Of a DNA stretch of 44,598 nt, positions 32,020 through 40,931 are shown in pieces (the stretch's first letter is position 1; every line of letters begins with the position of its first letter). A program made the translations under genes and the position numbers. The notes under the pieces are model-generated. The model did not search any database, was not told the DNA's origin, and saw nothing but the letters and a program-made list of their open reading frames with translations. The DNA comes from CAYFUR01 sp964346275 (GTDB taxonomy: Bacteria > Sumerlaeota > Sumerlaeia > SLMS01): assembly GCA_964346275.1 (NCBI GenBank), contig CAYFUR010000018.1, forward strand, positions 1-44,598, written 5' to 3'.

Positions 32020-32793
32020 TCAGTAGCCCATCGCTCCGTCGATCGTGGTGATCGAGCCACTGATAAAGTCACTTTCCTTGCTCGCGAGAAACATGGCAAG
32101 GCGGGCAACTTCGCCCGGTGTGCCCAGCCGGCCGAAGGGGAGAGACGGCGCGCCTTCTTTGCACTTGGAAATGCGTTCCTCCAGGTCATCCCCAAAGACA
32201 CTGCCGTGATAGAGCTCGGTATCGATGGGGCCGGGGGCGATGGCATTCACGCGAATTCGAAATTCGGCAAGCTCTTTTGCCATCACACGGGTGAGGGTGT
32301 TCACTGCGGATTTCGCAGCCTCGTAAACGCCCAGTCCCGTTTCAAAAAGCGTCCCCGCTGTGGAGCTGAGGTGAATCATGTTGGAATTGGGGCGGTCTTT
32401 CATCAGAGGCACCATAGCCTTGGAGATCATCCAGAGCCCTTTGACGTTGGTGCAGAACATGGCATCGAAATCTTCTTCAGACGTTTCGTGAACGGCGCCG
32501 ACGCGCAGGACTCCCTCCGCGTTCACGAGGATATCCAGATGGCCGACTTCCGTTCGAAGAACGTCGACCACCCGGGCGACGTCCTCGGCGCTTGAAACGT
32601 CCGCCGTGATGACCCGCGGTTCGCTGCCATTCCGGCTGCGAATTTCATTCGCGGCGCTTTCGAGCAAATCCGCTCGCCGCCCCACGAGATAGGCGTTGGC
32701 ACCTTCCTGGGCAAAGCTGCCAGAGATGGCTCGCCCGATTCCGGTGCTCGCACCGGTAATCATGACGGTTTCACCTTCGAATCGTCCCGCCAT
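32020..32793 (-). CDS. Short-chain dehydrogenase/reductase (3-oxoacyl-ACP reductase-like)
   Basis: 257 residues, classical SDR. Cofactor loop TGASTGIG near residues 14-21, GRRADLL after beta-2 (the Arg pair favours NADP), catalytic Ser in IHLSSTAG and YEAAK as Tyr-x3-Lys. The common NNAG reads VNAEG here. The end DFISGSITTIDGAMGY is the standard C-terminal signature. The substrate is unknown. Start ATG 32793 has GGAG 8 nt upstream; 48 further codons upstream look non-coding. It follows the DUF488 gene with a 140-nt gap on the same strand. Confidence 0.88.
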   Translation of the reverse strand: MAGRFEGETVMITGASTGIGRAISGSFAQEGANAYLVGRRADLLESAANEIRSRNGSEPRVITADVSSAEDVARVVDVLRTEVGHLDILVNAEGVLRVGAVHETSEEDFDAMFCTNVKGLWMISKAMVPLMKDRPNSNMIHLSSTAGTLFETGLGVYEAAKSAVNTLTRVMAKELAEFRIRVNAIAPGPIDTELYHGSVFGDDLEERISKCKEGAPSLPFGRLGTPGEVARLAMFLASKESDFISGSITTIDGAMGY

Positions 32794-32933
32794 CTTGCTG
32801 TCTCCTGCGGCGCTGGGATTTTGCTTCTTCACAGGCCAGAGCCTAATCCAGGCAAAGGAGATCGGCAAGGAAGATTGAAAAAAAGCCCGGCGCGCAGCCA
32901 GGCTTTCCGGTGTTCCTTTGGATTCTGCCGCGC

Positions 32934-33311
32934 TCAATCCCGCGGGACGAAATGCTTGAGATAATCTTTCAACGCGACAATATTGTTGTTTGACTCGTCT
33001 TTGGCTGAAAAGATCAGGGACACGGGTTTTTCCAAAGCCGCCTTAGCAACCTGGCGAAGATCGTCCGTTTTGGCGGCTTCGCGCAACTCCTCCCGGTAAC
33101 GCTTCTTGGATTCGGCCCAGCGGCCGGGATCATGATTGAACCATTGGCGAAGCTCTTTGCTCGGGGCCAGATTCTTGCGCCACTCATCGATAGCAGCATC
33201 TTCCTTCGCCACTCCTCGCGGCCATATGCGATCAACGAGAATACGGATCCCATCGTCCGATGAGGGTTTCTCGTAAACGCGCTTCACTTGAAGCCTGAGC
33301 AAGGTGGCCAT
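32934..33311 (-). CDS. DUF488 family protein
   Basis: 125 residues covering one complete DUF488 domain: N-terminal QVKRVYEKPSSDDGIRILVDRIWPRG, then the Arg/Trp-rich middle (EWRKNLAPSKELRQWFNHDP) and the end LIFSAKDESNNNIVALKDYL. The DRxWPRG motif marks the short YeaO-like branch of the family. No biochemical function is established. It starts 21 nt after the citrate synthase stop, so it is probably co-transcribed with gltA. Confidence 0.88.
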   Translation of the reverse strand: MATLLRLQVKRVYEKPSSDDGIRILVDRIWPRGVAKEDAAIDEWRKNLAPSKELRQWFNHDPGRWAESKKRYREELREAAKTDDLRQVAKAALEKPVSLIFSAKDESNNNIVALKDYLKHFVPRD

Positions 33312-33332
33312 AAGGGCCCTCTTCTCAACGGA

Positions 33333-34646
33333 TCAGGAGGAAGCGGCCGCTTGTTTCTCCGACTCTTTCCGGGCCGTTTTGTAGTCGCGTTCCTTCGGCC
33401 CCACGTAGACCTGGCGAGGACGATAGATCCGCTTTTTCGGATTCTCGCGCATTTCCTTCCAATTGGCGATCCATCCCGGCATGCGGCCGATAGCGAACAT
33501 GACGGTGAACATATTCACGGGAATTCCGATGGCGCGCATGATGATACCGCTGTAAAAATCCACGTTCGGATAGAGCTTGCGGTCAGTGAAGTATTCATCC
33601 GCCAGTGCGGACTTTTCCAGTTCCTTTGCAATCTGCAGGAGCGGATCGTCGAAGCCGAGCTTGTCGAGAACCCGGTCGCAGTGGCCCTTGATGATGCGGG
33701 CGCGCGGATCGAAGTTTTTATAGACGCGGTGGCCGAAGCCCATGAGGCGGTAATTGGATTTTTTATCTTTGCATTTGGCGAGGACAGATTCAATGGAATC
33801 ACCGCTGTCGTAGATATCCTCGAGCATTTTCAGGACCGCGACATTGGCTCCCCCGTGCAGCCGGCCCCAGAGTGCGGACACGCCGGCGGAAACCGAAGTG
33901 AACAGGTTCGCCTCGGAGCTGCCAACCATCCGAACCGTGGACGTGGAACAGTTCTGCTCGTGATCAGCGTGAAGCACGAAAAGCAGGTCCAGGGCGCGCG
34001 TCACTTCCGGATCCGGCTCATAGGAATTGTTCGGAAGACTGAACATCATGTGGAGCAGGTTCTCGGTGTATTGACGCTTCGCGGAGGGATAGGTGAATGG
34101 TTCTCCGCGAGAATGCTTGTGGGAGAAAGCGGCAATGGTGCGCACCTTGGAAAGAAGCATGGCGACTGCTTCTTCGAACTTCTGGTCGTGGTCAAGGTTG
34201 TAATACTCGGGATGAAAGCAGCCCATGGAGTTGATCATCGCGGTCAGGATAGCCATGGGATGAGCCTCTGGAGGGAAGCCCTGAAACTGCATCTTCATGT
34301 TTTCGTGGAGCAGTTCGTTGCTGACGATCATTTCGCCAAAACGCGCGCGTTCTTTTTGAGTGGGAAACCGCCCAAAGATGATCAGCCACGCCGTTTCGAG
34401 GAAATCGGAATTCTCGGCGAATTCTTCGATGGGCACTCCTCGATGGCGAAGAATCCCTTCCTCGCCGTTGATAAACGTGATCGCGCTTTGGCACGATCCA
34501 GTGTTTCCATAGCCATCATCCAGGGTGATGACGCCCGATTCCGAGCGCAGCTTGGAAATATCAACGGCGACTTCATCCTCCGTCCCGACCACGATTGGCA
34601 ACTCATAGGTCTTTCCATGGACAGTCAATTGAGCGGTATCTGACAT
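33333..34646 (-). CDS. gltA: Citrate synthase (type II)
   Basis: 437 residues, similar to proteobacterial GltA. Catalytic residues are visible as His in RLHGGANVAVL, His in GFGHRVYKNFDP and Asp in YPNVDFYSGI; the acetyl-CoA site has RPRQVYVG near the C-terminus, and HADHEQNCSTSTVR is typical. The enzyme condenses oxaloacetate and acetyl-CoA to citrate. The N-terminal small domain (TAQLTVHGKTYELPIV) is that of the hexameric, NADH-sensitive type, but allosteric behaviour cannot be read with certainty. GAGGAG lies 6 nt before ATG 34646. DUF488 follows within 21 nt. Confidence 0.97.
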   Translation of the reverse strand: MSDTAQLTVHGKTYELPIVVGTEDEVAVDISKLRSESGVITLDDGYGNTGSCQSAITFINGEEGILRHRGVPIEEFAENSDFLETAWLIIFGRFPTQKERARFGEMIVSNELLHENMKMQFQGFPPEAHPMAILTAMINSMGCFHPEYYNLDHDQKFEEAVAMLLSKVRTIAAFSHKHSRGEPFTYPSAKRQYTENLLHMMFSLPNNSYEPDPEVTRALDLLFVLHADHEQNCSTSTVRMVGSSEANLFTSVSAGVSALWGRLHGGANVAVLKMLEDIYDSGDSIESVLAKCKDKKSNYRLMGFGHRVYKNFDPRARIIKGHCDRVLDKLGFDDPLLQIAKELEKSALADEYFTDRKLYPNVDFYSGIIMRAIGIPVNMFTVMFAIGRMPGWIANWKEMRENPKKRIYRPRQVYVGPKERDYKTARKESEKQAAASS

Positions 34647-34992
34647 CCCAACTCCTCACTAGGGGATTTGAACTGGCGTTTCTTGGTTTCCACCAGGGGA
34701 AACGCGGCCTTGCGGCGCATGCTACGTTCTTGCGAAGCGTCCACCGGGGTCAAGCGCGACAAACGAAAAAAACACCGGCAACCTGGAACCGAATCTGGCA
34801 CAGGCTCACGCCACGCGCCGAATAAGGTAAGGAGCGCCCAGCAAGAATGCAAGCAAGACGGTCCTTTTTCGACCAACCCCTGTTCACACCTTGTTTTTCT
34901 ACAGTTACGCGCCCTGGACTCACGCAAAGAATCAGGCCTCGCGCCTGATTGGAGATTTACCGACCCCATCCGCGGGGTTTCACGAAGAAACT
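34647..34992. other. 346-nt intergenic region between the GH gene and gltA
   Basis: No gene supported. It holds the gltA leader and ribosome-binding site at its left end, a minus-strand TTGACC at about 34750 that could be a -35 without a good -10, and, near the GH stop, the inverted repeat listed separately. Confidence 0.5.
34930..34950 (-). terminator. Inverted repeat downstream of the GH gene
   Basis: AATCAGGC, 5 nt, GCCTGATT: a perfect 8-bp stem 42 nt after the minus-strand GH stop. The following minus-strand bases (CTTTGCG) contain only a short T-run, so termination is plausible but not strong. Confidence 0.4.
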
Positions 34993-37581
34993 TTAATTCG
35001 ACTCTCCCCCAGAGATCAGGCCAACACCCCAGCCCGAGGGATCACGCCAGTTCTCGCCGGAGCCGTTCCAGATGAGCACCTCCCGCGAGGCGGTTTCCCC
35101 GGCTGGCTGATTATTCAAATGGATATCCAGGCCGATCAACTGGCCCTCTTTGATCTCGACCCCCAGAGCGTTGAGAGGGATGGATGCTTCCAATGTATAT
35201 CCATTTTCCGTTTTCCGGGATTGGATCGAGGCCGCGTTGATCTGGCTGCCGCCGGACGGGGGATAATCGCCGGCTTCTGGCTCCCCATTCCAGTTCCAGA
35301 CGACTGGATTTCCATTCTCGGACGTTGGCGCCAGCCCGATATGAAAATGCCGCGGGCCATACTTGTTATCACGCGAGGGACCGCCGAATCCGAAATAGAA
35401 CTCGAGACCGTCGCCCCGCCAGATTTCCGAACCCGCATGGGCGTTTTCCATGGCCGATCGATCCACGACCCGGGCCGCGATATGAACGGCATCGGGCTTC
35501 CAAAGCACTGCGGCCCCGCCCGAGAAGTGATCGCCTTCGAGGCGCCTCTCCTCACGCAAGGGCCGCCATTGGTTTTCTTCGGGTGTGAGCGATGCGAAGG
35601 GAAGACCTTCCCAGTCCGCCAAGTTTCCGTCGATTTGGGTGCCATAGCTGCGAAAGGGCATTCCGTAGATATGCAGCGATTCGCGGGCGACGGCGCCGCT
35701 GGCGATTTTCGCTTCGGAAATCACCTGATACTCGCCTCTTTGCCGGGGTTGAAAGCTGAGAGAGGAATCGACGGCCTCTCCCGGCAGCAACGCTTCAAAC
35801 GGCTTGCGCTCCGTTTCGCCCACAGCGCCGCCCCAGCCCACGCTGCCGCTCACCGGCCTCCCGGTTTGATTCGTCGCGGCCGCGGCAATCGCCAGCCGGC
35901 CATCCTGCGAAGACGTTTCCAGCCGGATATCGAATGGTTTCAGATAAATCACGGGCAAGCTATATGTAGAGCGCTCATTGTCATTGAACTGGATTTCCGC
36001 GCGGCCAAAATCCTCCGCGCCAGCAGGGAGCGAAACAAGAAACGAATGACTGGCTGACTCTGCTGGCGGGCAGGAAAACTCATCGGCACCGGAATCGACT
36101 TTGAGTTCCCGGTTCTTGAGAATCCAGAAAAAGGGATCGAGCCGGATGGTCATTTCTTCATCCGCCGGGTTATCAAAGGCCATAGTGACCGTCTCGCTCT
36201 CTCCCGGAGAAAGATAAACCGGCGACGGATCGAAACGGGCGGAGGCAAGCGCGAGGGCCTGGCGGGGAAGGTTCCGGATATAGACCGGTGAGGCGGAAAG
36301 GCGGACTCGCGCCCGATTGCCATCGGAAAGCATTCGGGGCTCCCGGCCCGTCTCTTCACCCTTCCAGTTTTCGATCACCGGCGGCGTTCCGCCCGCTGGC
36401 ACCTGAATATCGATGGGATCGCCGCCTCCACGGACCCACGCGGCGGCAAAGACTTCGCTGCCGGTATCGTAGACCTGGAACTCCACGTCTCCCCGGCGGA
36501 TCGGGCTTCCAGCCATGCGCCATGCGCGGCCGATAAAGCGGGCATCGCCAATGCGCATGGCCATCGTGTGGTAAGCGAACCAGGAGGGTTTCTTTTCCCC
36601 CTCGCTTGTATAGACGCCCCAGTACCCATCCGGATCGCTCTCGGCGGGATCGTCCTGGAGCTTGAAATAATGGAACTGCTCAACGCCTTCCGCCAGGGCG
36701 ATCAGGTGCTTCTTCACGAGCCACTGGGCCTGTTCTTCCGGGGAACTCGCCTCCATAATCACGTTCTCCCCGGTGCTGAGTCCCGCTTCCGTAATGAGCA
36801 GCGGTTTGTCTTCATCGCCATGGCGGCGCATGATGTTACGAATCGTGCGGATCTCTGTTTCAAGGACTTTTTCGTCCGGCGCTGAACTGTAGTGGTGATA
36901 AGAAAGGGCATCGAAATGCCCTGCCGCGCCCTGGCGATAGCTCTCCTCGATAAAGTGGTAATCCGGCCCGGCGGTACACATCGCCGCGATGCGGGCGTCC
37001 GGGTTGGCGCGTTTGGCCTCCCGGTAGGCGACTTTCAGCAGTTCCGTGTAATCCGCGGGATTCGCCTCGGGCACCCAAAAGGGCGGAGTGTTCGGCTCAT
37101 TCCAGACTTCCCACCAGGCCACATCGCCGCGGTAGCGGTGCACCAGCGCATAGACATATTCGCCGAAAGCGGCGCGCTCCTCATCGTTCGCGGGAGACAC
37201 ATCCGGCTGCCAGGAGGAATTATAGCAGAGGATCGGGTAGGGCTTGAGGCCGGCGGAGACGATTTCCTCGATGATCAGATCGGGCACTTCCCAGGAAAAC
37301 TGGCCGCGTTCCGGCTCGATCATCCCCCACCACATATCAACACGGATATGCGTGGCACCGAGTTCTTTTGCCCGGGGCAGATCCTTTCGAAGCTGGCTCC
37401 TGATTTCCTCCGCGCTGGCACCGGCGGCCCAGGCGTGAAACGGCGTGATCGCGTTGAGCGCGAAAAACGATTCCAGATCACGGCCCTGCGGAGTGCTTTG
37501 AGCCGAGGAATGCTGGACGCTTGTAAAAATGAGCAGAAAGGCCGCTGCCAGGTGAAGCGGGCGGCTGAAAAGTCCGGTCAT
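34993..37581 (-). CDS. Secreted GH39-like glycoside hydrolase with C-terminal CBM9-like domain (paralogue 2)
   Basis: 862 residues from ATG 37581, which starts a clear signal peptide (MTGLFSRPLHLAAAFLLIF ... HSSAQ). The TIM-barrel part (~35-370) has VDMWWGMIEPERGQF, WWEVWNEPN with putative acid/base Glu162, and LLITEAGLS with putative nucleophile Glu265. A beta-rich middle and a C-terminal ~200-residue CBM9-like module follow, from IDGNLADW to the end DPSGWGVGLI. Domain order and many short motifs match the gene at 6847-9399, so the two are paralogues. It lies 76 nt after lacI on the same strand and may be co-transcribed with it. Earlier in-frame starts (37626, 37674) would hide the signal peptide behind a polar leader. 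Polysaccharide substrate unknown. Confidence 0.84.
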   Translation of the reverse strand: MTGLFSRPLHLAAAFLLIFTSVQHSSAQSTPQGRDLESFFALNAITPFHAWAAGASAEEIRSQLRKDLPRAKELGATHIRVDMWWGMIEPERGQFSWEVPDLIIEEIVSAGLKPYPILCYNSSWQPDVSPANDEERAAFGEYVYALVHRYRGDVAWWEVWNEPNTPPFWVPEANPADYTELLKVAYREAKRANPDARIAAMCTAGPDYHFIEESYRQGAAGHFDALSYHHYSSAPDEKVLETEIRTIRNIMRRHGDEDKPLLITEAGLSTGENVIMEASSPEEQAQWLVKKHLIALAEGVEQFHYFKLQDDPAESDPDGYWGVYTSEGEKKPSWFAYHTMAMRIGDARFIGRAWRMAGSPIRRGDVEFQVYDTGSEVFAAAWVRGGGDPIDIQVPAGGTPPVIENWKGEETGREPRMLSDGNRARVRLSASPVYIRNLPRQALALASARFDPSPVYLSPGESETVTMAFDNPADEEMTIRLDPFFWILKNRELKVDSGADEFSCPPAESASHSFLVSLPAGAEDFGRAEIQFNDNERSTYSLPVIYLKPFDIRLETSSQDGRLAIAAAATNQTGRPVSGSVGWGGAVGETERKPFEALLPGEAVDSSLSFQPRQRGEYQVISEAKIASGAVARESLHIYGMPFRSYGTQIDGNLADWEGLPFASLTPEENQWRPLREERRLEGDHFSGGAAVLWKPDAVHIAARVVDRSAMENAHAGSEIWRGDGLEFYFGFGGPSRDNKYGPRHFHIGLAPTSENGNPVVWNWNGEPEAGDYPPSGGSQINAASIQSRKTENGYTLEASIPLNALGVEIKEGQLIGLDIHLNNQPAGETASREVLIWNGSGENWRDPSGWGVGLISGGESN

Positions 37582-37657
37582 CTGTTGAAAGCCTTCTGAA
37601 AGGAGTATCCGTTGGGGCGGAGCCATGGAGGGTTTGACGGGGAGGCACCTCTTCAAG

Positions 37658-38689
37658 TCAGGAGGAAGTGGCACCCGCTTTTGCCTGCGCCACGGATTCG
37701 CGGTCGTGGACTTCCTGGGGGATCAATTCCTGGGTCGGCGGGCGTGTCGGCTCTTCGATGCGCTCGAGCAACAGCTCAAGGGCCTTCTGCGCCACGGCCT
37801 CGCTGTTCTCGCCCGTGGTTGTCAGGGCGGGAATCAGATGCCGGGACCAAATACCGTCGCCAAAAGCGACGAGGGAAACGTCCTCGGGGATTCGAAGTCC
37901 CATTTCCGTGATCGGGCGATAGCACATCATGGCGCACGTGTCGTTGAGCGTCACAAGTCCGGTGGGCCGGTCTTCCGATTTGAGGAGATCGAACAGTTCG
38001 GCTGGCGGGGCATCCCCGCCGCCGCGATGGATGATGGAGCGTTCGTCCAAATGAAGGCCCGCGTCGGACATCGCCTTGCGAACTCCCGCGCAGCGTTCGG
38101 AAACGGGGCGGTTGAGCTCATCGATGCCGACAAAGGCAATGCGGCGATGGCCCGCATCGATCAGCTTCTTGGTCATTCTGTAAGCCGTATCCATCTCCTC
38201 GGACGTGACGTAGTCGAAGCCATAGCCATCGATGCGGCCAACAATCACAAAGGGGAACTTCTGGAGCTTGAGTTCGAGCAAGTGATCGATCTCGGTGTTG
38301 CGATTGTGATCAACGACGGGAAAAATCAAAAGGCCCTCGGCGCGATGCTGGCGCATCATGGAGATATTATGGCGCTCTTTTTCCGGATCGAGCTCCGAAT
38401 CGGCCGTGAGAATCTGGTAACCCATTTCTTCGAATTTGCCGTGGATATGCCTGAGAAACTCGATATACATCGTGTTTCTCAGGTCGGCGGCAATCAGGCC
38501 CAGCACATGGCTTTTTTGAAGGGCCAGGTTTTGGGCGATACGATTGGGGCTGTAGCCCAGGCGCTGAGCCAGTTCGAGGATTCGTTTTCGTTTGTCTTCG
38601 GCGACCCCTGGCTTTTCTGCCAAGACGCGTGAGACGGTGGCCGTTGATGTGTTGGCCATGGCCGCCAAATCTTTGATTGTGATTGCCAC
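37658..38689 (-). CDS. LacI-family transcriptional regulator
   Basis: 343 residues. The N-terminal helix-turn-helix is TIKDLAAMANTSTATVSRVLA (about residues 4-24, given here in family order), with the hinge YSPNRIAQNLALQKS near residues 46-60. A periplasmic-binding-protein-like effector domain follows (LGLIAADLRNTMYIEFLRHI, then VSLVAFGDGIWSRHLIPALTT). It should bind palindromic operators with a central CG and release or bind them in response to a sugar. A TATAAT box and a cre-like site lie upstream of its own start, suggesting autoregulation. The GH gene follows within 76 nt, and two LamG-like genes and a GH172 gene lie directly upstream, so carbohydrate control is likely; the effector is unknown. 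Confidence 0.93.
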   Translation of the reverse strand: MAITIKDLAAMANTSTATVSRVLAEKPGVAEDKRKRILELAQRLGYSPNRIAQNLALQKSHVLGLIAADLRNTMYIEFLRHIHGKFEEMGYQILTADSELDPEKERHNISMMRQHRAEGLLIFPVVDHNRNTEIDHLLELKLQKFPFVIVGRIDGYGFDYVTSEEMDTAYRMTKKLIDAGHRRIAFVGIDELNRPVSERCAGVRKAMSDAGLHLDERSIIHRGGGDAPPAELFDLLKSEDRPTGLVTLNDTCAMMCYRPITEMGLRIPEDVSLVAFGDGIWSRHLIPALTTTGENSEAVAQKALELLLERIEEPTRPPTQELIPQEVHDRESVAQAKAGATSS

Positions 38690-38734
38690 GCCGCTAGCCC
38701 CTTGCCGGTAAAAATGATTTACTCGATCATTAAG

Positions 38735-38740
38735 ATTATA
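38735..38740 (-). promoter_or_regulatory. -10 box of lacI promoter
   Basis: TATAAT on the minus strand, 45 nt upstream of the lacI start. No good -35 lies at 17 nt (GAAGTT); TTGAGC lies closer at 13 nt. The inverted repeat AATGAT/ATCATT at 38713-38731 overlaps the expected transcription start. Confidence 0.5.
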
Positions 38741-38768
38741 ATCCTACTCAACGGCTCAACTTCGGCGC

Positions 38769-38788
38769 AAGCGTTGAAAACGCTTCCC
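38769..38788. promoter_or_regulatory. cre-like operator and inverted repeat upstream of lacI
   Basis: AAGCGTT, 3 nt, AACGCTT (38769-38785) is a perfect inverted repeat, and the overlapping TGAAAACGCTTCCC (38775-38788) fits TGNAANCGNWWNCA with one mismatch. It lies just upstream of the lacI -10 box, a usual place for autoregulation. Confidence 0.45.
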
Positions 38789-38800
38789 GGGCGAAAACGC

Positions 38801-38838
38801 AAAAAAAGAAGAGCCGCCTTCCCGAAAGAAGACGGCTC
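38801..38838 (-). terminator. Rho-independent terminator after LamG-like gene 1
   Basis: On the minus strand GAGCCGTCTTC, a 6-nt loop and GAAGGCGGCTC (11 bp, one mismatch) are followed by TTCTTTTTTT. It lies 22 nt after the LamG-like gene and separates it from the lacI promoter. Confidence 0.9.
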
Positions 38839-38860
38839 CGGGGTTCTTTCGTTTTGAGTC

Positions 38861-39763
38861 TTAGAACATCATCCAGTCGGAAACGCTGGAGGGCTCCTCA
38901 ATGTCGTTTCCGTCGGGAAGAACGAAAGTGCCGGCACCACTGCCTGGTGTCAGCGTCCCGACAGAGATGGCGATGGCATCGACGCCGCCATTCAGCCCGC
39001 GGTGGTCGCCAGGTGCGGCATCCAGGGAATTGTGGTAGCCGACCGCGTATTTCCGGGTTCCCGCGTTGCCCGCGGGGAACAGCGTGGAACTGATCGCGGA
39101 GGCGTCATAGGTGTAGGTGCCCACGGATGTGCCATTACGGAAACCTTCGAGAGTGCTGTTGGCCGGATCACCGTCATTGTAATCGAACACGATCACGTCG
39201 TGATACCACGTGTTGTCGGCATTCACACCCACAGTGGTGTCCTGGACGCCATCATCCACATCACTCCACCAGTCCATCCGGTCCGCGCCCACGGTGCGCA
39301 TGAAGAGTTGGACTTTTTCTCCGAAGGGCCATTCGTTGCCGAGGGGGCTCTGGATTCCGACGGTATTGGTGCCGCCAGAGGCATCATTTGTAAACCAGAC
39401 GACCTCGAGGGTCACATCCTCGGTCGCGAGACCGTTGGTTCCGGTGATTTCCAAGCCTTCGTCCTGGCCGGAGCCGGAATCCACCAGGAGGACTTTGCCG
39501 CCCTGGGCGGTTCCCGAAAGACCGGCCGGGGGATCGGCCACTTCCGGACCGTCACCGGCGTTGTTGCGGAAAGTAAAGGTGAGTGGGCCAGCTCCAAGAG
39601 CCGTGGAGTTATCCACCGCGGTCGTCGAAGGCGTGTAGGCGTTTCCATCGGTTTGAGCCGGCAAATCCGACGTCTGATCAAAGTCGAGATAGAGTAACGT
39701 CTGTGCAGAGGCGGAGCCAGCTAACAGCATGCTGGCAAGAGCAAAGGAAACAACTTTTTTCAT
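38861..39763 (-). CDS. Exported LamG/concanavalin-A-like protein, copy 1
   Basis: 300 residues from ATG 39763, which has AAAGGAG 8 nt upstream and begins a signal peptide (MKKVVSFALASMLLAGSASA). The mature part is rich in Asp, Gly, Asn and Thr and beta-strand-like, fitting a LamG/concanavalin-A-like jelly roll: TLLYLDFDQTSD at the start, EVVWFTNDASGGTNTVGIQS and VGADRMDWWSDVDDG in the middle, GLNGGVDAIAIS near the end. It has no catalytic motif I can recognise. It probably binds carbohydrate or matrix outside the cytoplasm. It is clearly a paralogue of the gene at 39897-40826; a strong operator-like palindrome lies 46 nt upstream and a terminator follows. Confidence 0.78.
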   Translation of the reverse strand: MKKVVSFALASMLLAGSASAQTLLYLDFDQTSDLPAQTDGNAYTPSTTAVDNSTALGAGPLTFTFRNNAGDGPEVADPPAGLSGTAQGGKVLLVDSGSGQDEGLEITGTNGLATEDVTLEVVWFTNDASGGTNTVGIQSPLGNEWPFGEKVQLFMRTVGADRMDWWSDVDDGVQDTTVGVNADNTWYHDVIVFDYNDGDPANSTLEGFRNGTSVGTYTYDASAISSTLFPAGNAGTRKYAVGYHNSLDAAPGDHRGLNGGVDAIAISVGTLTPGSGAGTFVLPDGNDIEEPSSVSDWMMF

Positions 39764-39808
39764 TTTCTGACTCCTTTTTGATTTTCCCAAGGGGATAATG
39801 AGTAACTA

Positions 39809-39824
39809 ATGTGACCGGTTACAT
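39809..39824. promoter_or_regulatory. LacI/cre-type operator in front of LamG-like gene 1
   Basis: ATGTGACCGGTTACAT is a 16-bp palindrome with one mismatched pair. On the minus strand it sits between TTGCAG (possible -35) and TAGTTA (possible -10, spacer 18), so a bound repressor would block the promoter. It fits TGNAANCGNWWNCA with one mismatch. Confidence 0.6.
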
Positions 39825-39896
39825 GCCTGCAAGAAAAAAAACCATCTGGCACCGTTTTCATGGGGCTTTTACGGTTCAATTCACACCGAGGGCCCT

Positions 39897-40826
39897 TTAT
39901 TCGTAAAGAGACCACGCCGAGCTGGCCTGAGTCGGGACGACGACATTCCCACTGGGAAGCACGAATTCTGAGGGCTGCAGCGCTGCATCGGAGAGAGCAA
40001 CCGCATCGACGCCCCCGCGGAGCCCGCGGTCGTCCGTGCCATTGACAACGGCCGACAAAGCCATACCAACGGCCATGGACCGGCGTTCCTCGCCGACGAC
40101 CCCATCGTTGAATCCGATGCCGAAATAGGACACGTCGTTGCCCGAGGCATCGTAGAGGCTGCTTCCGATAAGCGATCCGTCGCGATAGGCGCGGATTTCA
40201 CTGTTGGCCGGATCGGATTCGTTCAGGTCGAAGACCAGCACATCGTGGTAAACGGTGTCTGCGACGACGCTGCCCGCCCCGGTGATCTGGACATTCTCGC
40301 CGTCCGAATCCCCGCGATCGGTCCAATAATCGAACCGTTCATCCCCAACGGTTCGGATGAAGAATTGGGCCGTTTCACCGGCCGGCCATTCGTTGCCTGT
40401 GATTGATTGGATCCCCACGGTATTGCCATCGGCGGCGGCATCGTTGGTCCACCAGATGGCCTCCAGCGTGATGTCGCTGTCCTGGATGGGATTCGCCGGC
40501 GTAATAACCAGACCCATTTCTTTGCCACTGCTGCCATCCACAAGAAGAGCTTTCCCGCCCTGGGCCGTCGACCCGCCCAGGCCCGCGGGAAGGGCGCCAA
40601 TCTCCGGGCCTTCGCTCGGTGGAGTGTCGTAGGCCTGATAGCTGATGTCCACGCTGCCGAGAAGGAAATCGCCGACAACTTCCGAGGAGCCGGCAGTGTA
40701 TGCCGTGTCGTCCGTATAGACTCCATCGGCGGCTTCGTCAAAATTCAAATAAAGAACGGTGGAGGCATTGGAGGTGCCATATCCGAGAGCGAGAATTCCT
40801 GCGGCAAGAAAGACACTTTTTTTCAT
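39897..40826 (-). CDS. Exported LamG/concanavalin-A-like protein, copy 2
   Basis: 309 residues from ATG 40826 (AGAGG 8 nt upstream; a GTG at 40835 would add three residues). Signal peptide MKKSVFLAAGILALGYGTSNAS. The mature part matches copy 1 along its length: TVLYLNFDEAADG, AQGGKALLVDGSSGKE, EAIWWTNDAAADGNTVGIQS, ITGNEWPAGETAQFF, RTVGDERFDYWTD, RGLRGGVDAVALS and a closing FVLPSGN. A beta-rich, non-catalytic extracellular or periplasmic protein is the best reading. A run of eight T (39841-39834, minus strand) follows but without a good stem, so read-through into copy 1 is possible. The two copies with the GH172 gene upstream are co-directional. Confidence 0.78.
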   Translation of the reverse strand: MKKSVFLAAGILALGYGTSNASTVLYLNFDEAADGVYTDDTAYTAGSSEVVGDFLLGSVDISYQAYDTPPSEGPEIGALPAGLGGSTAQGGKALLVDGSSGKEMGLVITPANPIQDSDITLEAIWWTNDAAADGNTVGIQSITGNEWPAGETAQFFIRTVGDERFDYWTDRGDSDGENVQITGAGSVVADTVYHDVLVFDLNESDPANSEIRAYRDGSLIGSSLYDASGNDVSYFGIGFNDGVVGEERRSMAVGMALSAVVNGTDDRGLRGGVDAVALSDAALQPSEFVLPSGNVVVPTQASSAWSLYE

Positions 40827-40931
40827 CCTGAACACCTCTCAAAGGGAGATTTGGGCCCGGTGACCGGATTGCATCTGAAATACCGTGCAACCCGATTTGG
40901 CCGGATTAAACCGATACAACAGCAAGCCACC

